A DNA stretch of 64,000 nucleotides from Membranipora membranacea (Eukaryota; Bryozoa; Gymnolaemata; Cheilostomatida; Membraniporidae): positions 30,168,162 through 30,232,161 of the forward strand of contig OU612067.1 of assembly GCA_914767715.1 (NCBI GenBank), written 5' to 3'. Under the pieces are notes generated by a model. That model made no database searches, was not told where the DNA came from, and saw only the letters and a list, made by a program, of their open reading frames with translations. Positions 37,653 to 50,109 of the stretch are shown one piece after another (positions within the stretch are counted from its first letter, which is position 1; each line of letters opens with the position of its first letter). Position numbers and translations under genes: made by a program.

Positions 37653-38784
37653 ATAGGACAATAAGCGGCTTTAGGTCTCCACAAACAAGACAAGACAGTT
37701 TGACTGACATGAATGAATATGCATAATAATCAAGGAAGTATTCTAAAAAATGATATTCGAATATACACATAAATCATTTGAGCCCAATCACAATGAATGA
37801 AAACACAAAACTTGAACTGAATATCTCTTTGTAAAGTGATTAACCCTACCTTTTATAGGCTTTAATTTGGTCAGCAGCATTAAGGAAATACCGCAGCAAG
37901 AAGTCTTCAGGCTCGGTCTCTTGGATTGTCGATCATGTTGAGATAATCCCACCCTTTGTACACTTTAATTTGGTGAGCAGCGTTATGGAAATTTTGCAAC
38001 TTGGACGCTCTTGCCAGTTAAATCAGAGATTGATGCAGATAACATTGAGTGTATCTACGAGATAGTGAAAAATAATTTGGAATTGTTGGTAAATAAGGGT
38101 TACCGATTGTCATTGTTTTGAGAAAGTCAGAAAAGTAAAGTCTAAATTGATAAGCACCATAATCACATTTTGAAAATAATTTTAGCAAAATAAGCAAACA
38201 GAGAACGTAATGTTATTGGAAGCAAAAAGACAAGATGTTGATTAGGGTTTATAAAAATGAACATCAGAATAAACACAGCGCTAGGCTTATTAAAACCATG
38301 TAGTACTTGTATAGTAGAATATTATCTTTTAGTATAGAGATAAGTTCAACCTCCTGTAAGCTTCCATCTGGTGAGCAGCATCTTCGAAGTGATGGTTCAT
38401 AAACGCACTGGCAGGGTTTGGCCGCTCGTATCCTATCTTAAATTGCGGATTGTTAGATACATTGAATAGTGAGAGGAAATGTCATGTGACACTTAAATGT
38501 TACTTAACGGCTTTGGTTTGTAATATCACATTGTTATCTTAGTTACTGGAGGTGGTAGGTCATGCTACAGGCATAAGGATTAAAAGTAAGTTTAACTGAT
38601 TCAATAACATCAGATGCAATAAACGGCTATCATTGTATAATCAAAATTTGTTGAACACTCACTTTGAAAAATGATGATATTCATGACCAGAGAATGATAT
38701 TTCTAAATTGATAATTTATTAGCTTAAAATGAATAGAAACATGGTTACGAAAATAATAAGCACATATTTCTCTGATTTCTTGGT

Positions 38785-38970
38785 GCAGATGTTAATGCCT
38801 CCATGTTAAAGTTATCCGAAAACATGTTGCTGACTGAATCCATAATTTTAGTATCCTCATCCAAATTTTGCTTCAGTGGGAGGTAGCTAATAATATATTT
38901 AACTGCAGTGCCACTTTCCTTGAGGTATTGTCTTGCTGATTCAAGATCATCAAATCCATTTAGGCAGATG
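38785..38970 (-). pseudogene. Conserved family-region exon, copy 1
   Basis: Minus-strand frame LESARQYLKESGTAVKYIIS, then LPLKQNLDEDTKIMDS, ending NMEALTSAPR. The paralogue at 45,790-45,970 keeps the same frame with mostly amino-acid-level substitutions (LESVRQYLKESGTAVKYI). Exact splice borders were not fixed and the domain is not recognised. It may be a later exon of a family gene. Confidence 0.45.
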
Positions 38971-39508
38971 ACTTAAAGTAGAAGACAACACTGGCACGAC
39001 TAAATACGTATCAAGATGTGTTGGTTTTACCTCATGGTGGTACTAAGGTGACCGTCCATGACGACTATTTTTGTAGACGCTACCAGAGCAGCCCCTTTTA
39101 GAGATAAGGGATAGATATCAATCAATTACTCACTGTCTGTTTTATATCATAATTACCACTAACTCAATAGATATCCAAATTTACCATTAACTCAACCTGC
39201 ACAATTAATAAGTCTAGATATTGAAAACTCTCTAAGATACTTTATTTTATGTCTATTAAAAGTCAAAGTTAAAACACAGTTAAAATTGTATAAGTCAAAA
39301 CTCAACTCTAAGTTTAAAACTCAACTAACCGACTCTCTATGAATATCAAAGTTCTCATTTATATAGGCAGCGGTCACAACACCAGGTCTACGTGGAAACA
39401 CAATCAAAAGGTACAAATCATATATAATAGTCCGATAAAATCAGAATGGTTCGATAACAACATAATTCTACGGCGGGAAACCGGCTTAGATCAAAAGGAT
39501 GAAGCTAT

Positions 39509-39740
39509 TTGTTGAACTATAAAATCAAAGTTTTATGCAATATTTTCTTGTGGAGGGTGAAAGAAGAGGTAATAATGTTACGGCATACGAGATTTTGTCT
39601 ATCTGGCACCCAAGGATCAAACGATTTGTTGAACTATAAAATTACAGTTTTATGTAACATTTTCTTGTGTAGGGTGAACAATCAGGTAGATTACGGCATA
39701 AAGGACTTTGTCTGTCTGGCGGCTGACTTATTATTTAAAG
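39509..39740. repeat. Tandem duplication of a roughly 110-bp unit
   Basis: Two units start ttgttgaactataaaat(c/t)a and run through tttatg(c/t)aa(t/c)attttcttgtg to ttgtct(a/g)tctggc. It sits in the segment unique to duplication copy 1. Confidence 0.85.
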
Positions 39741-42700
39741 TTAATATTGTTACGTCAGGATCCATCCAGCGGCTGACTCTAACTAGGTTATGTGCAAAGA
39801 GAATACAAAGACTGCTTTGTTCAATTCAATCCACAACAAGATGCAATTGACCTTCACCAGTAGGCAACATACGCAACAATAGAAATCCAAGGTATAAGCT
39901 TTGGATCTGCACCACAGGGCAGTCAGTAGCCCCTCCACCCCATGGCTGCAATAAACTGAATTAAGTTGAGTAGCTATTATAACCTCAAAGAAAATGCTCA
40001 ATTTTTGTTATTGAACGCAATAATATTGTTTTTGTAGATGTTTTGTAACTGAGATGATTGTTTATATATTAAGATTGACGCAACAAAAGATAACTGCTTC
40101 AATTCCAGAAAAAATTATTTCATACATCATTTTTTCCAATAATATATTTATTTGGAGAGTACGGATATCTGTGTTACTGAAACAAAATGGTGGAAGAGAG
40201 TTTGTAATTGAAATAATTAAAATTTTCAAATTCAACATTTATTCATAACATCCAAATTTAGAAGGAGTACATCATTACGCACAAAATATAAAAATATAAC
40301 TTTTGTGGTTGTCTGCCACTTTAATACTTCTTATGGAAAGCCAGTTCTTGAATAAGCAAGCTATTTTTCCTTTGGAAAATGCATATAATAAATAGTTAGC
40401 ATTTCCTTCGTTCGTTTCTGATTTTGCTATGGTGTTCTGATAAATATAATTTGTCAAAATTTGCAACAAAACCATCGAGTATTAGCACCAGCCAATGGGG
40501 ACTAGTGGCCTTTGGTAAACGTACAGCTCCTAAGAATGCTTCTCTCCTAGTAATCAGCTTACTGAGTGACTGATATAAGCTGCTTCAATCACTGATATCT
40601 TTTGGTTGACAAACAGTATAAGCGTATGCTTCATTTCATGTAATTTTTTTGATATAATGGAGTAATAGAAATAGCTAATCTTCAATGTGGTGGCAATATG
40701 ATAGAGACACTAGGCTGTCCACTTCACAAGATTCTGCTATTTTGTGCATTGCAAACATATCTGACCCAAGGCATTAGTAATACATACACCACAGCGGTAT
40801 TGATAATTATAGTGATGGGTATATTAATGCACTGGCAAGCTTTCCCTACTTTTGTCCAGCAGATCAACCCATGTGCTCACAAAGTCCCTAGCTTACCCTT
40901 AGCTTGTATTAGTCGATCTTAGTTTATCCTCTGCATTGTTACTGTTCATGTCAGAGTGCTCATAGTCTGAATAATATTACTGCCAATGAAAGTCTAGTCT
41001 TAGAAATCAGCTCAATGTGTAACTTAGTTGCATCAGAGTGCTGTGCTAGGATTTCATGGCATTGATAAAATCCAATTGTTCAGTCAATCGATCTTGCTTT
41101 CAATCCTTAGCGATCAATGATTTTACAGCAGGAAGAGTGGCTTTAACGTAATAATAATTAAGTTGATTTATAAAACGCTTAATAAAATGGTTTAGAAACA
41201 ATGATCTCGAAGCGTTGTGCATGTGATAAAATGTTGAAACAGAAACATATATTATGAAACAAACCTGTGGCTGGTAAAAATAAAAAAACGGATTAAAATC
41301 TTTGTCATAAAATTATTAATGAGATGAGAAAACATGATGATAATATAAGATGATTATAATATAATTAAAACGTACAGTCTTATCCAAAACAATAAGCATT
41401 GGCCAAGACCAATACACCAAAACTTTAGGGCGATCATTTCAGATGACTGGCAAGTTTAACAGATTGAGCCACAACTAAGGTACTCCGCGCAATACATGTA
41501 TACAGTGCAAATGCCTTTCACAGGATTGCTCTATCAAAACCAGAGGGTCAGCACTTGGAGTTGCCACACAACTTGGGTAAGGGCGATAACTTCCATTCCT
41601 CTGGTCAGTATATCAGAGTGAGCCTCAACCGAGGTAGCCTATTCCAGAAAGGCTTCAAAATACAAGTCTGCTGTCGAGATGTTTATCTCTGAGTGTAAAA
41701 TAAAAGAATGAATATATTATCCTGACTCAATTTTGTTTTTTGGGAAGCCGAAACAGAATCTAGGTAAATTTTAAATATTAACCTAAACAGAACAATAGTG
41801 CAAAGACTGAAAGGAGAAAGACAATAATTCACAATCTTCACTTCACAATGCATTTGGCTGTATGATCTTAACAGCAGCTGGTAGTGGCATGAACTTTGTC
41901 TCACCACCACCCTCACCAAAGTGTCAGATTGAGGTAACAGCTGCTTATGATCTGTATATTCATTGGTTTTATAGCTTTGACACTAACGCATTGCTTAAAA
42001 TGAACACACAACGGGCATGGTATCATGTAAAAAGTTATAGCTAATCTAATTCCTTTTATTAGTTAAAAATACACAGCCCAAAATGGCTTTTACTCATCTC
42101 GTGATAAGGTGATAGAACTTGCATTGAAGAATATTTTCTTGAGATATCGAGATTATTAACTCCTAGAAGTTTTTATATGATGAACTGCATCGAGAAAGTA
42201 CTTAGTCGTAAAGGCTCCTGCAGGGTTGGGTAGGGATTATCCTTGGCTTGCTGCGAGTAAGATTGACAGTATCAAAAACAAGTGAAGCAAAAGAAAATGG
42301 AAATGAAATGGTGACTTCTCTCCATTTTTGTAGTAACGTGGCATTCAATACATTTATGGTAGGTTCAGGAATGCTGTTGACCAGTTTTGGCTAATGGTAA
42401 AGGGAATTTCATTGACTAAGATGGATGATATGGTATTATAGAAGTTGGCAGTGTATAGACATTGTTTTGCTTTCTTTTTCTTCTAAACTGTGATCAATAC
42501 AGCAGCGACAGTTGTTTGAGTTTGGTCGCTCTTGATTTGTAATCAGGTGTAAAATCCTTGATCTTTTAAAAAAGACTGAAATTTTGCTTTTACAACCTCG
42601 TCCATTGCAGAATTGCACAGAATTCAAATCTTAATGCTATCAAGCTTACCTTATTATCTCAATGTTATTGTCTTGGGTTGTTGAATCCAGCTTTTTATGT

Positions 42701-42877
42701 AGTGCTCTGAGCTTATTTAGGTGTTAAGGCTTTCTTTCTCATTTCCTTGATGGATCATCAGCATCCTGGTCATCAAAATGCTTTTGCTTTTTTTAACTTA
42801 AAGAATTTATTTCCATGTGATATACGGTACTTTAACCAAGAGAAAAGAGGATTTTTCACAAGCAACTTGTTAGCGGG

Positions 42878-44360
42878 ATGTCACGCACAACAATCTGTAT
42901 TATAAACAATATTAACAGAGTAAAAGAAATGAAACCACGTCTGTACGCGCATAGAATGATATTATCTGGTAGCTGTAGTACATCCTTCGAGCTTATATGG
43001 TCCCCTGCCAAAGGGAAGACGGTAGACAAATATTTTTTTTTGCCTTGGGTCTGGTTCCTCTGCTGTCTTGAGACACAGACTCGGTTTCTTTTCAAACAAC
43101 TTGTTACGCTGTGGTTCAAATGCTTTATAGAGATTCTTTATTTTAAGTCTTTTTTTTCTGAGCGATACAGGGGTTTCTCTCAGTCTATGTTTGACAACAC
43201 AACACCCCATATTTTAGTACTGAAGAAGTCTTGCCCATACTATGGGCTCTTTGAGATGAATCAAGACATTTTCGATAAGTTAGGAGCTATACTCCCTATT
43301 GTACCCATTGTAAACCAAGTATATCAATGGTTGTTCAAGCTCATAGACCTTCCTAGTCATCTACGAGTCAAGTTTTGAGCAGGGTTTCAGTGGAGACACA
43401 GATCTTGGTGTGGCGGTCTGTTCATTCTTGTATGTTCAGTGCCAGGTATCAAGATTTCATGTGGAAGCTCACATCTCGAGGCTCTCATCTGGTTCCTTGA
43501 AAACTGAAAAAGACCTAGCAAGATGAAACATGTATTGGGTGAACAACGAGTGTGTCTACTGTAAGAGGGTCCTGGAGACAGTCACACACCTCCTTTTAAC
43601 TTGTATAGAGTAGGTGTATGGAAATAAATACAGATAGGGAGCTTGCCATGTTATGTGCAGTTTTTCCGATCGATTTGGACATAATGAAGGAGACCCCGGA
43701 TATATGAAGGCACCTAACAAGGATATATGGGAACTGAGATGTCATATACAATTTGACAGTGAGGTTTTTAACTTCAATATCAAGATTTTTGTCTGCTGTT
43801 GAAGGCTTTACAGCAATATAAACGGAGTGAATGAGTAGTTTTTACGAGCGTTTGTTTTCCTGCGTCCAGGGAGATTGAGTTTTTTTTTCTAACCCCATGG
43901 TTTTTTTCTAATAGTCACTAGCAATAACTTACCAAAATCTGTTAACGTTTCTCACACACTCTTTGGTGAGCCACTGGACATCTTTTTCGGCCGCTAGTGT
44001 GTGATCAAGCAATCGCTTTCTGCATGAGAATTTGTGGTGAGTCGGTCACAGCATATCTAGCAAAATCTAATACCACACACAAGATATAATCAAATTCCAC
44101 CTCCTAAATATTTCCTACCCTCTGCAAACATTATGTGCTGTGACAGATATCATTCCCGTTGCTCAGCAGACAGTTGAAGAGGCCATATGTGCTCAATCCC
44201 TATTTTTTTATCGATTTTCTGGTTGAAACATCACCCTGATCATCATAAGTTTGATCACAGAGTGGCGTTCAGGACCATTTTTTGGTCAACGTTCAGGCAT
44301 GCCCTAAACAGGACAATTAGCGGCTTTAGATCTCCACAAAAAAAGACAATACAGTTTGAC
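42878..44360 (+). mobile_element. Tx1/L1-like LINE remnant, copy 2
   Basis: 5'-truncated relative to copies 1 and 3. An open stretch reads FDNTTPHILVLKKSCPYYGL, then YQWLFKLIDLPSHLRVKF (43.2-43.4 kb), then the damaged zinc-finger-like WVNNECVYCKRVLETVTHLL. The 3' tail to about 44,360 matches 37,235-37,690 in copy 1, without the MITE. Inactive. Confidence 0.7.
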
Positions 44361-44619
44361 AGGCCTGTATTGTCTTGTCTTATGCGAGGGAAGGTGGTGG
44401 TATGCGACTGAACTCTCCAGAGAGCAGGTGATTGACACCCCAATGCTCAAACACTTCTTGACAATTTTGATTATTACTAATAGAGCACTTGATGTTCGAA
44501 GGATGAGAAGTTCAATTAGTTTTGAGGCGTGTTTTATATTCACTGTGCAGCTTGCGGCAAAGTTGTAGTACCTTAATGGCGATGCTGCAATATCTGCCCC
44601 AATTTGCTCACTGTTTGTT

Positions 44620-44735
44620 TGGACCAACCAAACCCCAGTTGTCGATGGACTGCAGTGGGATTCGAACCCACAACCTTCAACATGTGCATGCTAAAGGATG
44701 GCGCTCTAACCAACTGAGCCACCTCTTAAAGATCT
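44620..44735 (-). repeat. tRNA-derived SINE-like repeat
   Basis: On the minus strand it has a D-arm/A-box-like start (ggctcagttggttagagcgc) and a B-box (gggttcgaatccca), but the 7-base ends do not pair as an acceptor stem. The sequence runs on past the tRNA-like part, so it is a SINE head rather than a tRNA gene. Confidence 0.65.
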
Positions 44736-45552
44736 GCCAATTAATTTGTTAGATGATATGTTATTGTTGATTTTGAAGTTGGAGTGAAATTCTGGGATAT
44801 TGGGTTATAGTGTTATGTAAATTGCTAACAATTAGCATACTCAAACTATAGTATAGTCGACCCTGAGTATCTCCACCATGATAACAGCTAAATAACTTGA
44901 CTCAATTAGTTCTTGTTTACTGTTGTGAATCGCGGAATCAAATTTTTCAACATGATACTATTGATGTCGTGGCTTTTCCAACATAGTCTTGACTTTTGGT
45001 CATATGACTTTAGCAATTTTTTTCAAAGATCACTCTCAACTGATTCTATGTCAATTTGAATCTTATAATAAATGTATCTGTCATTTTGAGGTGATAGAAG
45101 TTATCCAAATATTATGAATTTTATCCTCAGGGTAGCTAGCAAAAACTGCCAGCCTTGCGTAAAAACTCATTCAAAACAAAGACTGAAACTCTAATCTGTA
45201 TAAATCGAGACTAAACAAGACTTTTCAAGAATATATTATTTAGATACAGAAAGTTAGATTTGCTGTTTAACGAGTTGTGTAAGCTCCGAATAGGTAATGA
45301 CATAAAGAGTGATTTACCGGATTTGGTTTGTAATATCAAATTGTTACAGCAGTGAAACAATAATCATCAGACTAAGTGACGCATTCACTGGTCTTTTATA
45401 AGAAATGAGTGAAGCTGACTAGGTCATAGTACAGTCATAAGAATTAATAGAGAGGTTTTACTGATTTGATATCCTCAGATGTAATAAAAGGCTATCATTT
45501 TATTATCACAATTTACTGAACATGCATTTAAGAAAAAAAAGTTATTTATAAT

Positions 45553-45692
45553 GGTGAGATGGCGCAATCCGTTAGCGCGCTTTCTATTCACTGCCAGGCG
45601 ATTAGTGCCGCAGGAGTTGTGGGTTTCGAGTCCCACTGGGGGAGCTTTCATTGTTGATTGTTCCAGCCCCAGCACCCTCGGGTGTATACCTC
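45553..45692 (+). repeat. tRNA-derived SINE-like repeat
   Basis: gatggcgcaatccgttagcg resembles an A box and gggtttcgagtccca a B box. The anticodon arm is enlarged and no acceptor stem forms. The tail is rich in cagcccc. Confidence 0.6.
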
Positions 45693-45789
45693 TCCTCAAA
45701 GAATGATATTTATTATTTGATAATTTATCAGCTTAAAATTAATAGAAACATGGTTATGATAACAAGAAGTGCACACTGATCTAGTTTCT

Positions 45790-45970
45790 TGGTGCAAATG
45801 TTGATGCCTCCATGTTAAAGTTATCTGAAGATATGGTGCTGAATGAATCCATACTTTCAGTATCCTCATTCAAATTTTGCTTCAGTAAGAGGCAGCTGAT
45901 ATATTTAACTGCAGTGCCACTTTCCTTGAGGTATTGTCTCACTGATTCAAGATCATCAAATCCATTTTAG
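45790..45970 (-). pseudogene. Conserved family-region exon, copy 2
   Basis: Same frame as 38,785-38,970: LESVRQYLKESGTAVKYI, then LLKQNLNEDTESMDS, ending NMEASTFAPR. The frame is kept despite an in-frame three-codon-scale length difference. Function unknown. Confidence 0.45.
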
Positions 45971-47633
45971 GCAGATGACTCAATTCTTCTTATGGAAGGC
46001 CAGTTCTTGAATAAGCAAGCTATTTTTCCTTTGGAAAATGCATATAATGAATAGTTAGCATTTCCTTTGTTTCCACTTTTGTTCTGGTGTTCTGATAAAT
46101 ATATATATCAAAATTTGCAACAAAACCATCTTATATTAGCATCAGCCAACGGGGACTAGTGGCCTTTGGTTAACGTGCAGCTTCTAAGAATGCTTCTCTC
46201 CTAGTAATCAGCTTACTAAGTGACTGATACTAAGCAGCTTCAATCACTGATATCTTTTGGTTAACAAAAAATATTAGCTATGCTTCATTTCCTGTAATAA
46301 TGTGTTTGACATAATAGAGTAATAGAAATAGCTAATCTTCTAAGTGGTGGCAATATGATAGGTACACTGTCCAAATCACAAATTTCAGCTACTTGCTACT
46401 TGCAAACAGAACTATACATATCTGACCCAAAGCATTGGTAATAAATGTAACACAGCAAGATTGATAATTATAGTAATAGGTATATTAATGAACTGGCAAG
46501 GTTACCGACTTTCATAGTTCAGAAGATCAACTCCTGTGCCCACAAAGTAGATAAGTAGATCTTAGTTTATCCCCCGCATTTTAACTGTTCATGTCAGAGT
46601 GCTCGTAGTCTGAATAACATTACTGCCAATGAGAGCCTTTTCTTAGAAACCAGCTCAATGTGTAAATAAGTTGCATCAGTGTGCTGGGCTAGGGTTTCAT
46701 GGCATTGACATTGACATCCAATGGTTCAGTCAATCAATATTGCTTTCAATCCTAAGCAACCAATCATTTTACTGCATAAATAGTGGCTATAACCACTGAT
46801 TTATAAATCAGTGGCTATAACATGTCATGTCAGAAAAGTAATCATCAACGGAGACCAATAAATCAAAACCTTAGATTGATCAGTTTCAATGATAAGGGCA
46901 GTAATCAGAGTAAGCCACAACTGAAGTACTCCGCTCCCTTTTGTACAGTGCTAAGGCCTTACACAGCTTTGCTCTATCATAACAGTGGTTCAGCACTTGA
47001 AGTTGCCACACCAAGTTTGGGTGATAGCTTCTATTCCTCTGGTCAGTATATCTGAGTGAGCCTCAACAGGGGTACTCCAAATAGGCTGCCAAATACTATA
47101 GTGTAGTATAAAATGAAAACAAAATGTATGACTTCACTTATTTGATGTATAATAAGGAAAAACCACTAGCAGACTTTTATTAGGGGCTTATTGAAGCCAT
47201 AACTTAACGTAGCTATGCTTTAAATATTAGCTGTATAAAAACAATAGTGCAAAGACTGAGCAGGGAAAGAAAGTAATTCACAACTAGAGACGGCGTAGCT
47301 ATATTCACAAGTGAATATAAAGCCACACAGCCTAGTTACTCAATCAAACTAACCCAAAACCCAAACAATGATCATTAGAAACTACAAATATTTTTTAGTG
47401 AAACACGCCAAACGAATCTAGTTTCAATGTCATCATCATCAATACTGAACTCATTAACTAGCAGCATTTTATAAGCTGTAACTACCCTAAAGCTGGCGAC
47501 ATCACACCTATGAAGTTCAGTTGCTAGATGTTGAACGCTGCCTATGATCATTTTGATATCAGAATATATTTTCAAATTTCGGCTGCTAGATAACCCATAT
47601 TACTAATAATCTTAATATGATTTCTATGTTTTT

Positions 47634-47670
47634 ACCATAGATTTAAAAAACAGTTTTTTAAATCTATGGT
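47634..47670. repeat. 18-bp perfect hairpin with single-base loop
   Basis: accatagatttaaaaaac, one A, then its exact reverse complement. Confidence 0.95.
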
Positions 47671-47848
47671 TTTTACTTACTCCGGTTATCAACCCCTTTA
47701 CAGACACAAACTTTGGTGTCGGTTGGACCGGCCACGTGGTAATGAATAGAGAATATGGCCGGTAAGGCTTCTCATCACAGTGAGCACTGACCAGCAGATC
47801 TTTAATTCTATACGGGAAAGAATGTATTTAATTAAATATTTTGTAGAC

Positions 47849-48030
47849 ATATGTTGTATGACTAATAAACTCAACAAAAACAAAAGACATACGACTATGT
47901 TGTATGACTAAAAAACTCAACCAAAACAAAAGTAATACAACTTTGTTGTATGACTAATAATAAACTCAACCACAACAAAAGTAATACAACTTTGTTGTAT
48001 GACTAATAAACTCAACAAAAGCAAAAGCCA
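47849..48030. repeat. Minisatellite, four units of 46-50 bp
   Basis: Units carry tgttgtatgactaataaact and then caaaagtaatac. Copies start near 47,852, 47,898, 47,944 and 47,994. Confidence 0.9.
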
Positions 48031-49627
48031 TAACAGCAGCTGGTAGTGGCATCATCCTTGCCCCAGTGTCAGACTGAGTTAACTGTTGCTTATAACCTGT
48101 CGATTCATTGGTTTTTCGGCTTTGACACCTACGCGTTGCTTGAAATGAAGGAATAGCGAGCATGGTAACGTGTAACAAGTTATAGCTAATCTACTTTCTA
48201 TTATTATTTAAAAATGTCACAGCCCCAATTGGCATTTAGTCATCTTGCGATAAGGGGAGAGAACTTACATTGAATAGTATTTTCTTGAGATGTCGAGATT
48301 ATCACCTCGCCATCCTAGAAGATTTTATCTGGTGAGCTGCATTGAGAAAGTACACTGAGTCCTGCAGGGTTTGGTAGGGTTGAACGGAGATTATCCTTGG
48401 CTTGCTGCGAATAAGATTGACAGCATCAATAACCAGTGAAGAAAAAATTTGAAATGGTGACATCTCTACATTTTCGTTGTATCGTGGCATTCAATGCATC
48501 TATGGTAGGTTCAGGAATGCTGTTGACCAGTTTTGAGTAATGGTCAAGGGAGTTTTGTTGACTAGAACGGTGGATGTGATATTATGGAAGTTTGCAGTCT
48601 ATAGAGATTGTTTTGCTTTCTTTTTGTTTTTGTAACTGTGATCACTACAGCAACGACATTTGTTTTATTTTGGTCGCAGTTGGTTTGTAATGAGGCGTAA
48701 AGGCCTTGATCTTTTAAAGAAAAAAATTTTGCCTTTACAACCTCATACGTTGCTGAATTGCACACAATTACAATATGGATGTTATCAAGCCTTCTTTTTA
48801 TCTTGATGTTATTGTCCTGGGTTGTTGAATCCAGCTTTTTCTATAGTGCTCTGAGCTTATTTAGATTTTAAGGCATTTCTTTCTTATTTTCTTGATGATC
48901 ACCAGCATCCTGGTCATCATAACACTTCCGCTTTTCTGAACTTAAAGAACTTTCTTCCATGTGATATCTGATAATAAATGCCGCATTTTGGCGCGAAGTG
49001 ACACACGACAATCTTTTTTTAAACACACTATTAAAATATGACAATTAATTACAACCAGGTATGTACGGGCATTGAATGTTATTATTGTGCAGTAGAGAGT
49101 AGACCACCCTCATGAAAGCTTTCATCTGGTTTAGCAGCATCTTGTAAGTTAGTGGTTCATGAATGATCTGGCAGGGTTTGTTCACTGGGATTGTAGATCC
49201 CACTGAGCTGCAGATCCGATTTTAAGTACCGATAAGCTGGTGAAGAAGACTTTGGAAACCAATCGTCAATGTAATAACAAAGTCAAACAAATTTGGTCTA
49301 ATTAACAGGTTTTTGTTGGTCTGTGTACAATAGTTACGTTTAAATAATAACAACAGGCAGAGAAGGTAAACTCACAACATTATATTTCTGTAATACAACT
49401 GGTTTTAGTATATTGCATAGCAGCATTTTTTAGTCAGCTTAGCAACACCTAACAAGTCCATCTGGAGAGAAATCAAAGCTTATGAAGTAAAATCATTTTA
49501 CCCAGATATAGGGAGCTATACTGAACGGTTGCAAACTTTAGCTATTCCCAAGCTTGTTGTTTTTGCTCTTGAACAATATCATTGCGAGATTTTTAGTAAC
49601 CCTTGTCATGATGTATCATAAAAAAGT

Positions 49628-50070
49628 TTAAAAAAGCATCGCTGTTCGGTAGGAATACATTAGTAGTATTAAAATCAACTGACTAAAAAGAGGGTGAGAC
49701 TGGTTAATAACAATCCTAAGAAAATTGGCATAGGACCTGTCAAAAAGGAGGTCACATATCCTCAGAATATGTAAACATTCTAGTATTTGCTCATATTCTA
49801 GGGCAGGCTTTAAATCTAGAGCAGCACAGATTTTTTCCAGTCTTCCACAGTTGTGATCTCCTAAAAGGGAACACCAGGCTAGGGTGGCATAGCCAAGTAT
49901 TGACCTGATGTTATTCAAAGTTTTTTAGTTATTATCAGCAGCCCATTCTTGTGTCTTTAATACTGGGGTGGCTACTGCTGACGTGTGGCCAAGGTTAACA
50001 ACAGAGGTGTAAAATGTTGTATCGTCTGAGTATTTCATGTGGTTAAAGCCATCTGCAGATTAAATGAGAT
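49628..50070 (-). mobile_element. LINE reverse transcriptase fragment, minus strand
   Basis: Reads FNHMKYSDDTTFYTS, where YSDD stands at the place of the catalytic (F/Y)ADD motif. After a stop it continues LNNIRSILGYATLAWCSLLG and RLEKICAALDLKPALEYE, which has the form of the C-terminal end of a CR1- or RTE-like reverse transcriptase ORF. Only this short piece is seen. Inactive. Confidence 0.6.
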
Positions 50071-50109
50071 GATACGAGGGTTGAGATTGTATCCCTCCAG
50101 TTTAATAGA

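Larger units (their letters stand above)
38510..42850. repeat. Segmental duplication, copy 1 (partner 45,310-48,990)
   Basis: The blocks 38,510-38,980 and 40,320-42,850 align with 45,310-48,990 with moderate divergence. Shared landmarks are gccagttcttgaataagcaa, gactagtggcctttgg, the repeated cagcagctggtagtggcat and the exon-2 copies at 42.2 and 48.3 kb. A 1.34-kb segment (about 38,980-40,320) is present only here. Confidence 0.8.
45310..48990. repeat. Segmental duplication, copy 2
   Basis: Partner of 38,510-42,850, lacking the 1.34-kb insert and carrying its own local tandem repeat and a SINE-like insertion at 45.55 kb. Confidence 0.8.

Noticed and set aside
39509-39850. 113-codon plus-strand ORF as a gene
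   Set aside because: It is made of a tandemly duplicated 110-bp unit with no splice or homology support.
43000-43380. A host gene at the 166-codon plus-strand ORF
   Set aside because: The same sequence recurs at 36.4 and 50.7 kb next to a zinc-finger-like LINE C-terminus, so it is a retrotransposon relic.
44645-44735. tRNA gene on the minus strand
   Set aside because: A and B boxes are present but the two 7-base ends do not pair and the unit continues downstream; a SINE-like head fits better.
45553-45650. tRNA gene on the plus strand
   Set aside because: The anticodon region is far too long and no acceptor stem forms.
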